Of a stretch of 7,069 bases of DNA, positions 1 through 5,089 are shown piece by piece. This DNA is from an uncultured Alistipes sp. (GTDB taxonomy: Bacteria > Bacteroidota > Bacteroidia > Bacteroidales > Rikenellaceae). The translations under genes were made by a program, and so were the position numbers. The DNA is taken from contig URTU01000092.1 of assembly GCA_900550925.1 (NCBI GenBank), forward strand, positions 1 to 7,069, in the 5' to 3' direction. Position 1 is the first letter of the stretch; every line of letters starts with the position of its first letter. A model generated the notes under the pieces. It saw only the letters and a program-made list of their open reading frames with translations. It made no database searches and was not told where the DNA came from.

Positions 1-820
1 CATAGGCGGCGGTCTTGGCGTCGTCAACGCCTATATAGCCCTTGGCGCTGGCGGTGCCGGTCTGGTTCACAGTGCTGTCGCTGAGGCCGCGGGAGCTCGC
101 TATGAGGCTGATATCATTCACGGAGAGCGGCGCGAGGGACTCGGCGGTGAGGGTAGCGTCCGCTGCGCAGACCTTGAGGATAAGCTCCGCCTTGCCCTCT
201 GAGATGCCGTACTGCTCCGCGAGGGCCGCGCTCTCGCTGGTGGAGGAAACGGTCTGCGTCAGCACTGAGGCCTCAAAGCCGCCGTCGCCCACGGCGCTGC
301 TGATGAGTGCGCTGACCTGGGCCTGCAAGCTCTCCGCTTTGGCAGCGTCGCCGTTTTCAACGGAAACGAGGATGGAGTTGCGGATGTCGTCCAGATAGCC
401 GTTCACCAGCATGGAGCCTATGAGTGCGTTCACCGTGACGTCAAGATTCGCTCCCGCGAAGTCCATGTCGCCTATGACGGTCTTGGCGTCCTCATTGAGG
501 GGCTGAACCTCCAGGACCTTGTCATTTTTGTCCATGACTATGTTGAGGCTGGGGTTCACGTCCAGGGTGATAACGCTGGCTATGGCCGCGCCGGGCTCGG
601 CGGCGCCGTAATTGAGACCGATATATCCCCCTATGCAGACGAGCACGATGGCGGCTGCGACGGCCAGGGGCAAAAAGCGGTTTTTCTTCTTTTTTACTTC
701 GTTCATCGTTATTACATTTCCTTTCCGGGCTTCGCAGGCTTCGAGGATGCCGGAGAGCTGGTCCGGTGCCGTGTGCTCGGCAAGGCGGCGAATGCGCTTT
801 TCAATCTTCTCGTTATCCAT
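1..820 (-). CDS. RsgI-like membrane anti-sigma factor with PepSY-type end (partial)
   Basis: This is a single-pass membrane protein that probably holds the ECF sigma factor encoded just upstream inactive at the cytoplasmic face. I translated an unbroken frame of 273 codons that leaves the window without a stop. Residues 1-48 are a cytoplasmic N-terminus with an HTAPDQL segment (16-22) and a KKKK cluster just before one hydrophobic helix (about 49-68). Residues 79-155 resemble the RsgI middle domain (TLDVNPSLNIVMDKNDKV, then LNEDAK and VNALIGSML). An Ala/Ser-rich helical stretch with YGISEGKAELILKV (204-217) follows, and YIGVDDAKTAAY (262-273) looks like the start of a PepSY repeat. The start overlaps the sigma stop codon (TGATG). 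A second ATG at 823 gives an ATGA overlap, but GAGGAGG at 828-834 is better spaced from 820. The family assignment is from memory. The C-terminus and ligand are unknown. Confidence 0.8.
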   Translation of the reverse strand, partial: MDNEKIEKRIRRLAEHTAPDQLSGILEACEARKGNVITMNEVKKKKNRFLPLAVAAAIVLVCIGGYIGLNYGAAEPGAAIASVITLDVNPSLNIVMDKNDKVLEVQPLNEDAKTVIGDMDFAGANLDVTVNALIGSMLVNGYLDDIRNSILVSVENGDAAKAESLQAQVSALISSAVGDGGFEASVLTQTVSSTSESAALAEQYGISEGKAELILKVCAADATLTAESLAPLSVNDISLIASSRGLSDSTVNQTGTASAKGYIGVDDAKTAAY

Positions 821-1392
821 CATTCCGCCTCCTCTGCTGCTTTTCCGAGTTTTTTCATGGCGCGGTGGTACTTCGACAAGACCGTGGGCAGGGCCAGCTC
901 GAGCATATCCGCTATTTCGCGGTGCTTGAGGCCGCCCAGCGCGTGGAGCGAGACTATCTGACGTTCCTCATCCGATAGCGTCTCCAGCAGCGCCCGCAAG
1001 GTCAGGAGATCCTCCTGCGAGAAGTCCGGCCTGTCGGAGAACTGCTCCTGCCAGTCCTCCGGCGTCATGGCCACGGTGCGGCGGCGCTCACGCAGGAGCT
1101 GCAGCGCCTCGTTCCGCGCTATGGTCATGAGCCAGGCCATCGGTTTGCCCTGCGACCTGTACTGCGGGGCCGACTGGTACGCCTTTACAAAGGTCTCCTG
1201 TACCGCGTCCTCCGCGTCCTGTGCGTTCTTGAGAAGGAAGAGCGAAAAACCGTAGAGCGCCGCGTGAGTGAGTTCGTACACCTCGGCAAGCGCCCCGGTG
1301 TCTCCGTTTGCCATCACGGCAATGCTCCTGTCTATGCGTTCCGTCTCCGCCGCCGTCAGCGGCGAGCCAAGGGCTGTCAGTATGAGCAGCAT
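820..1392 (-). CDS. ECF-family RNA polymerase sigma factor
   Basis: This 190-residue protein is an extracytoplasmic-function sigma-70 factor, which directs core RNA polymerase to a small regulon. Region 2 spans about 36-105; it carries LYGFSLFLLKNAQDAEDAVQ and ETFVKAYQSAPQYRS (the core-binding and -10 recognition part), then PMAWLMTIARNEALQLLRERRR. An acidic linker (111-130) leads to region 4 at about 133-183, with LETLSDEERQIVSLHALGGL and HREIADMLELALPTVLSKYHRAMKKL as the -35-binding helix-turn-helix. The frame is open up to 1515, but ATG at 1392 is preferred because GGGAGG sits 5 bases before it and no ribosome binding site precedes the ATGs at 1413 or 1515. The 1515 start would also lie upstream of the promoter. 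Its stop overlaps the start of the anti-sigma gene. Eight of its ten serines use TCG, unlike that partner gene. The signal it responds to cannot be read from the sequence. Confidence 0.9.
   Translation of the reverse strand: MLLILTALGSPLTAAETERIDRSIAVMANGDTGALAEVYELTHAALYGFSLFLLKNAQDAEDAVQETFVKAYQSAPQYRSQGKPMAWLMTIARNEALQLLRERRRTVAMTPEDWQEQFSDRPDFSQEDLLTLRALLETLSDEERQIVSLHALGGLKHREIADMLELALPTVLSKYHRAMKKLGKAAEEAE
828..834 (-). promoter_or_regulatory. Ribosome binding site of the anti-sigma gene
   Basis: GAGGAGG on the minus strand lies inside the last codons of the sigma factor gene, 7 bases from the ATG at 820 and 4 bases from the ATG at 823. With the overlapping stop and start codons it points to translational coupling, so that the sigma factor and its inhibitor are made in proportion. 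Confidence 0.75.
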
Positions 1393-1397
1393 GGCTT

Positions 1398-1403
1398 CCT
1401 CCC
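1398..1403 (-). promoter_or_regulatory. Ribosome binding site that sets the sigma factor start
   Basis: GGGAGG on the minus strand, 5 bases before the ATG at 1392. It decides the start over the longer frame beginning at 1515 and over the in-frame ATG at 1413, which has no purine-rich stretch upstream. Confidence 0.75.
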
Positions 1404-1470
1404 GTTCTGCCATAACAATGCATGGCGAAATCGTTTTATTGCACGCCCGGAAAAAATTTTTTCTAAGCGG

Positions 1471-1499
1471 ATTATAGCACCAATTCTTCGGACGGGCAA
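1471..1499 (-). promoter_or_regulatory. Sigma-70-type promoter of the sigma/anti-sigma operon
   Basis: On the minus strand TTGCCC (1499-1494) is followed after exactly 17 bases by a perfect TATAAT (1476-1471). Transcription should begin near 1464, giving a leader of about 70 bases before the sigma start. The match is to the housekeeping consensus, so any autoregulation by the ECF factor would need another promoter. The leader contains the 12-bp palindrome AAAAAATTTTTT (1451-1462). Confidence 0.7.
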
Positions 1500-1502
1500 T
1501 CA

Positions 1503-1531
1503 TCGACAGGTGCAAAAGTTCGTGTTAAAAT
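1503..1531 (+). promoter_or_regulatory. Sigma-70-like promoter for the rightward ROK-like gene
   Basis: TCGACA (1503-1508) is separated by 17 bases from TAAAAT (1526-1531), and transcription should start near 1538, about 29 bases before the ATG at 1567. The -35 hexamer is weaker than that of the leftward promoter, and the two -35 boxes lie only 3 bases apart, back to back. Confidence 0.5.
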
Positions 1532-1550
1532 GAGGCCAAAGATCAAATTC

Positions 1551-1556
1551 AGGAGG
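1551..1556 (+). promoter_or_regulatory. Ribosome binding site of the ROK-like gene
   Basis: A perfect AGGAGG, 10 bases before the ATG at 1567. It supports 1567 as a real translation start, and it is one of the signals that separate the left block from the right block, where starts lack such sites. Confidence 0.65.
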
Positions 1557-1560
1557 CAGA

Positions 1561-2502
1561 TCAGACATGGAGCATCTTGGAATTAAGGTAGACATTAAAA
1601 ACATCCCCGAACTGGACAAGAACTATATCCCCCTGCACAAGTTCAACGCCGCTTTCCTCGAGGGCGCAAAAAAGCCCCTCGGCATAGCCGTCGAGCGGGA
1701 TCAGACGGTTGTAGATGCGGTAGATCGTGTCACCGCGCATCTCCACTTCGGTCGCCCCGATATATTTGAGCGATTTGCCGGTCTGGGTGATCATTGTATG
1801 GCCGTAGGTTTTGCCTTTGGGGACTACGGTGTGGGTGTGCCCGCCGATGATGAGGTCATAGCCCGGCGCACGGTCGACCAGCAGCGTATCCATGTCCGAG
1901 CCGATGTGGGTAATGGCTACCAGCAGGTCGCACTGGTCGGCCAGAGACTGGTATTCGGCCGCCGTCTCGAACGGTGACGGGAATGTCAGCCCTTCGAAGT
2001 TGACCTCCTTGCCGTCGGGGTGTCCGTTTGCGAAGTTGGTCACCAGTCCGACGAAGCCGACGCGGATGCCGCCGCATTCGACAATCTCCGTGGGATCGAG
2101 GTGCAGGTATGGCGTCGAACTCGACATGTTGGCGCATATGACGTCGAAATCGGCCTGTTCGATTCGCTGGTCGAGCAGCTGCTGGCCGTGGTCGAACTCA
2201 TGGTTTCCGAGCGTGGCCACGTCGTAGTCGAGCAGGTTCATGAGGTCGATGACGGGGCGGCACTTCTCGGGGGCGTGGTCGACGTATGCATTTCCGGTCC
2301 AGCGGTCGCCGGCATCGACCAGAATCACCTCGGCCGTATCGCGGCACATCTCGACGGCCGTGGCCAGCCGCGGGAAGTTCTGTATGGCGGCATGTATGTC
2401 GTTGGTCGACAGGATGACTATCTTGCGTGGGGTGTCGCTGCGGCTGCAGGCGCTCAAAACAACCAGCGGTAACAATAAGACGGCAAAGAGTAAACGTTTC
2501 AT
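1561..2502 (-). CDS. Metallophosphatase / 5'-nucleotidase-type lipoprotein, C-terminus replaced at the junction
   Basis: This is an envelope lipoprotein of the calcineurin-like metallophosphoesterase family, expected to remove phosphate from nucleotides or similar esters outside the cytoplasm. Residues 1-19 form a type II signal peptide with lipobox LSAC (C19). The dinuclear metal motifs are in order: STNDIH (D35, H37), DAGDRWTG (D63, D66), GNHEFD (N100, H101), THIGSD (H199) and GGHTHT (H222, H224). ATG at 2502 is chosen over 2529 because the longer version would put charged residues before the signal peptide and start inside the probable promoter. Only about residues 1-275 are native; the last 38 residues (from GLFCALEES on) are the antisense of the ROK-like gene. 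Whether a 5'-nucleotidase C-terminal domain is missing, or just the last few residues of a short family member, cannot be told. It is divergent from the nucleoside kinase, and a shared nucleotide-salvage role is plausible. Confidence 0.85.
   Translation of the reverse strand: MKRLLFAVLLLPLVVLSACSRSDTPRKIVILSTNDIHAAIQNFPRLATAVEMCRDTAEVILVDAGDRWTGNAYVDHAPEKCRPVIDLMNLLDYDVATLGNHEFDHGQQLLDQRIEQADFDVICANMSSSTPYLHLDPTEIVECGGIRVGFVGLVTNFANGHPDGKEVNFEGLTFPSPFETAAEYQSLADQCDLLVAITHIGSDMDTLLVDRAPGYDLIIGGHTHTVVPKGKTYGHTMITQTGKSLKYIGATEVEMRGDTIYRIYNRLIPLDGYAEGLFCALEESGVELVQGDIVLVQFGDVFNVYLNSKMLHV
1567..1701 (+). pseudogene. 5' fragment of a predicted ROK-family (sugar-kinase-like) gene, cut at the junction
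   Basis: The first 45 codons read MEHLGIKVDIKNIPELDKNY, then IPLHKFNAAFLEGAKKPLGI and AVERD. I recognise this from memory as the N-terminus of a Firmicutes ROK-family protein of a few hundred residues; the identification is moderate. The start has its own promoter and AGGAGG site, so it should be a real gene in its source genome. The frame stays open to a stop at 1975-1977 (136 codons), but everything after about codon 45 is the antisense of the metallophosphatase gene and carries no recognisable protein. This is therefore the 5' end of a gene that continues elsewhere, cut off by the sequence join and probably not by a biological mutation. No catalytic motif is included, so no activity can be assigned. 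Confidence 0.6.
1676..1703. other. Chimeric junction between two genomes
   Basis: Left of this tract the plus-strand ROK-like frame is coherent. Right of it the minus-strand phosphatase frame is coherent. The tract GGCATAGCCGTCGAGCGG (1681-1698) reads as GIAVER in the first gene and as part of PLDGYAE in the second, both plausible for their families. I infer a shared overlap of about 18-24 bases, the size of a short assembly k-mer. True recombination is possible, but it would have to join two phyla inside two genes without any mobile-element remnant. Confidence 0.7.
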
Positions 2503-2526
2503 AACTAAAAAGGTGTTTTTATCTAT

Positions 2527-2534
2527 CAAAAATA
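2527..2534 (-). promoter_or_regulatory. Bacteroidota-type -7 promoter element of the phosphatase gene
   Basis: TATTTTTG on the minus strand matches the Bacteroidota -7 consensus TAnnTTTG exactly and lies 24 bases before the ATG at 2502. I see no clear TTG -33 element at the usual distance. Its position argues against translation from the upstream ATG at 2529. Confidence 0.5.
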
Positions 2535-2576
2535 CCGATTTTTTTTAAAACGGTAGTTAAATTGATTTTTTTTCTG

Positions 2577-2584
2577 CAATTTTG
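2577..2584 (+). promoter_or_regulatory. Possible -7 element of the nucleoside kinase gene
   Basis: CAATTTTG differs from the Bacteroidota consensus TAnnTTTG at one position and lies 26 bases before the ATG at 2611, mirroring the spacing of the divergent phosphatase promoter. The only nearby TTG (2562-2564) is too close to be a standard -33 box, so this is tentative. The surrounding 2503-2610 is AT-rich with T runs. Confidence 0.3.
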
Positions 2585-2610
2585 TAGCGAGTGCAATTCA
2601 ATCAGCATCT

Positions 2611-4281
2611 ATGGTTTCAGTCATCAAGATAATATGCGAAAACTGTGGCAGCGAACTGTTGGTCAACATGGGGACCTCGCTGTCGGAAGTTATTGACATG
2701 TTGGCTCTTAAGAACGACCATCCGTTTCTGGCCGCATATGTCAACAACCGTGTCAAGGAGCTCAGTTACAAGATCTATACTCCGATCTCGATACGATTCA
2801 TCGATATAACCCACTTCGAGGGGACGCGCGTCTATCAGCGGACCCTGTTCTTTATCATGCAGAAGGCCGTCCACGACCTCTATCCCGATGCCGCATTCAG
2901 TATCAAGCATTCCGTCTCGAAGGGTTTCTACTGCGAGATCGCCGGCCATGACCAGCTCTCGGCCGACGAAGTGGAGTGCATCAAGGCTCGGATGGACGAT
3001 ATCATAGATCAGGATATTCCGATCGTCCGCGAACGGGTGCTGTCGAGCGAGGCCGAAGAGATCTATGCCCAGTTGGGGTTTGAGGACAAGATAGCACTGC
3101 TCCATACCCGCCCGCGCATGTATGTCGATATCTACCGGATGGCCGACATGGCAGGTTATTTCTACGGGGCGCTGGCTCCTTCGACCTCCTACATCCACCT
3201 GTTCGACATCCGTCCATACTATAACGGCCTGCACCTTGCCGTGCCGCGCCGCACCGATCCCGACAAGCTCGAAAACATCGTCCCGCAGGACAAGATGTTC
3301 GACATCTTCAAGGAGTATAAGGAGTGGGTGAGCGTCATGGGTGTCTCGAACATCGGCTCGCTCAACGGAAAGATCCTGGCCGGCGAAAGCAGCGACCTGA
3401 TAAAGGTTGCCGAGGCGTTCCACGAAAAGAAACTCGCCGGTATAGCCGACTCGATCTACGAGGCCAATGTCGAGCGCGGTGCACGAATAGTGCTGATCTC
3501 GGGTCCCTCGTCGAGCGGCAAGACCACATTCGCAAAACGTCTGGGAATCGAATTGCGGATTCTCGGGCTGCGGCCGGTCATGGTGTCGCTGGACGACTAC
3601 TTCGTCGACCGCGAGAATACCCCCCGCGACGAGAAGGGTGATTACGACTACGAAGCTCTCGAAGCCATCGACCTCCAGCTCTTCAATACCCAGCTGCAGC
3701 AGCTGATGAACGGCGAGAGCGTAACCATACCGCGTTACGACTTTATTTCGGGTACGCGGCAGTGGCACTCCGAACCGTTGCAGCTCGACGAGCGTTCGAT
3801 ACTCGTTATCGAGGGCATCCACGGCCTCAACCCGCAGCTCACCTCCTCGATCGATGACCGGTTGAAGTTCCGGATCTACATATCGGCGCTGACGTCGATC
3901 TCGATGGACGACCTGTCGCGGATACCGACTACCGACAACCGTCTGCTGCGCCGCATCACGCGCGACTACTATACGCGCGGTTCGAATGCCGAGGCCTCGC
4001 TCAAGCGTTGGGGCAGCGTCCGCCGCGGCGAGGACAAATATATATTCCCCTATCAGGAGAATGCCGATGTGATGTTCAACAGTTCGCTGTTCTATGAGAT
4101 ATCGGTTTTGCGGCAGTATGTCGAACCGATGCTGCGCGAGGTGCCCGACGTGGTGCCCGAATATGCCGAGGCGCGGCGGTTGTTGAAGTTCCTCGACAAC
4201 TTCACGCAGATACCCTCCGACGAGATCCCTCCCACATCGATATTGCGGGAGTTCATCGGCGGCAGCAGTTTCAAGTACTGA
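2611..4281 (+). CDS. Nucleoside (uridine) kinase with N-terminal ThrRS-like module
   Basis: This complete 556-residue cytoplasmic enzyme most likely phosphorylates uridine/cytidine with ATP in pyrimidine salvage; substrate choice is inferred from the family. Residues 1-65 form a TGS-like domain. Residues 66-135 resemble the second additional domain of threonyl-tRNA synthetase (KAVHDLYPDAAFSIKHSVSK then GFYCEI). Residues 290-490 are the P-loop phosphoribulokinase/uridine kinase domain: Walker A GPSSSGKTT (298-306, K304), SLDDYF (326-331), PRYDF (374-378), VIEGIHGLN (399-407), and the TTDNRLLRRITRDYYTRG segment (440-457). The end LREFIGGSSFKY is the family's usual C-terminus, so the gene is intact. 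The ThrRS-like domain appears to have lost the HxxxH metal motif. The start has no ribosome binding site, as is usual in Bacteroidota. It is divergent from the phosphatase and lies 134 bases upstream of the tetR-family gene. Confidence 0.93.
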   Translation: MVSVIKIICENCGSELLVNMGTSLSEVIDMLALKNDHPFLAAYVNNRVKELSYKIYTPISIRFIDITHFEGTRVYQRTLFFIMQKAVHDLYPDAAFSIKHSVSKGFYCEIAGHDQLSADEVECIKARMDDIIDQDIPIVRERVLSSEAEEIYAQLGFEDKIALLHTRPRMYVDIYRMADMAGYFYGALAPSTSYIHLFDIRPYYNGLHLAVPRRTDPDKLENIVPQDKMFDIFKEYKEWVSVMGVSNIGSLNGKILAGESSDLIKVAEAFHEKKLAGIADSIYEANVERGARIVLISGPSSSGKTTFAKRLGIELRILGLRPVMVSLDDYFVDRENTPRDEKGDYDYEALEAIDLQLFNTQLQQLMNGESVTIPRYDFISGTRQWHSEPLQLDERSILVIEGIHGLNPQLTSSIDDRLKFRIYISALTSISMDDLSRIPTTDNRLLRRITRDYYTRGSNAEASLKRWGSVRRGEDKYIFPYQENADVMFNSSLFYEISVLRQYVEPMLREVPDVVPEYAEARRLLKFLDNFTQIPSDEIPPTSILREFIGGSSFKY

Positions 4282-4300
4282 AACGTGAAAACAGAGATCT

Positions 4301-4312
4301 GCGGCCGGCCGC
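4301..4312. repeat. 12-bp GC-only palindrome after the kinase gene
   Basis: GCGGCCGGCCGC is a perfect palindrome 20 bases past the kinase stop codon, in the 134-base gap before the TetR-family gene. No T-run follows, so it is not a standard terminator. The rest of the gap (4282-4415) holds no promoter or RNA that I can support. Confidence 0.4.
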
Positions 4313-4415
4313 CTGAAACCATTTAACCCGATGGCGCCGTAACCGGTCCGGGATGCTCGATGACTACTGATTATTCACACACTATACGACACTCCATTAA
4401 AAACGTTTACCACAC

Positions 4416-5021
4416 ATGACAGTCAACAGGGATTTGCGGCGGATTCAGTTGCTGACGAGTTTTCTGGATACCTTTTCGGTGCACGGCCTCGACCGTACGA
4501 CCATGCGCGATCTGATTCAGGAGTCCGGAATAAGTTCGTCGTTTATTTACGAGATGTTCGAGGGGCGCGAGCAGATGATCATCGAATGCGTACGGTTCTA
4601 CTATTACAAGAAAATGATCGACCCGTACGACGCCCTGATCGACGACCCGAATCTGTCGATCCCCGAAATAATCGACGGCATAGTGGCTATCGTCAAGCAG
4701 AATGTCCGCTACCACAGGTTTCTGCTCCAGGTGCTGCTGCATCCGGTCTACCACGATGACTGTCTGGACGTGATCACCCATTTCGAGGAGTTCCTGCTGA
4801 GGGTGAGCGACCGGTTTGCCGAAAAGAGCGGTGTCGATCCCGACTCGTCGTATCTGGCCGTGATATCGATGGAGTCGATCGTGCATGCCTACACCATCAT
4901 GCATGATGAAAAACTGTTCGATGTCCAGATCGAACGGCTCAAGCGCTTCTGGCAGCGAAGCATCTCCGGCGAAACGACATGCATGACACTGGAGAAGGTA
5001 AGCGGGTTGAGGGAGCGGTGA
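4416..5021 (+). CDS. TetR/AcrR-family transcriptional regulator
   Basis: This 201-residue DNA-binding regulator has the all-helical TetR plan. Residues 8-55 are the N-terminal helix-turn-helix: LLTSFLDTFSVHGLDRTTMR, DLIQESGIS, then the recognition segment SSFIYEMFEGREQM (41-54), where the usual LYYHF/IYYYF pattern appears as FIYEMF. Residues 60-190 form the ligand and dimerisation domain, which is too variable to predict the ligand. The start at 4416 puts the helix-turn-helix at the normal distance, and there is no ribosome binding site. It sits between the nucleoside kinase and gcvP on the same strand, 68 bases before gcvP. TetR proteins usually repress themselves or a neighbour, so gcvP is one candidate target. 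Nothing in the protein itself shows that. Confidence 0.88.
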   Translation: MTVNRDLRRIQLLTSFLDTFSVHGLDRTTMRDLIQESGISSSFIYEMFEGREQMIIECVRFYYYKKMIDPYDALIDDPNLSIPEIIDGIVAIVKQNVRYHRFLLQVLLHPVYHDDCLDVITHFEEFLLRVSDRFAEKSGVDPDSSYLAVISMESIVHAYTIMHDEKLFDVQIERLKRFWQRSISGETTCMTLEKVSGLRER

Positions 5022-5048
5022 TGTGTTTCGGCACCTGACGAGTTGAAA

Positions 5049-5063
5049 ATGTTGAAACAACAT
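5049..5063. promoter_or_regulatory. Candidate operator: 15-bp inverted repeat between tetR and gcvP
   Basis: ATGTTGAAACAACAT has perfect 6-base arms around an AAA centre, 27-41 bases before the gcvP start. GTTGAAA also occurs just upstream at 5042-5048, giving two copies 9 bases apart. Size and position suit a TetR-type operator, but I find no second copy before tetR, so the link is inference. Confidence 0.35.
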
Positions 5064-5089
5064 ATAACACAAATACAAAATACATTATA

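Noticed and set aside
42..929. Plus-strand open frames opposite the anti-sigma gene
   Set aside because: They are shadows; the minus-strand frame is continuous and carries a membrane helix and RsgI-like sequence.
1451..1462. AAAAAATTTTTT as a bidirectional terminator
   Set aside because: It lies inside the sigma gene leader just downstream of the promoter and has no GC-rich stem.
1393..1515. Upstream extension of the sigma factor frame to an ATG at 1515
   Set aside because: It covers the TATAAT promoter and leader, lacks a ribosome binding site, and adds 41 residues that do not look like an ECF N-terminus.
1702..1977. Plus-strand continuation of the ROK-like frame past the junction
   Set aside because: It is the antisense of the phosphatase metal-site region and resembles no ROK protein; it is open by chance.
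2617..3822. 401-codon open frame on the minus strand opposite the nucleoside kinase
   Set aside because: Antisense shadow of a complete, motif-bearing kinase; its translation shows no family features.
4301..4312. GC-only palindrome as an intrinsic terminator of the kinase gene
   Set aside because: It has no loop and no following run of T, so it does not meet the pattern of a rho-independent terminator.
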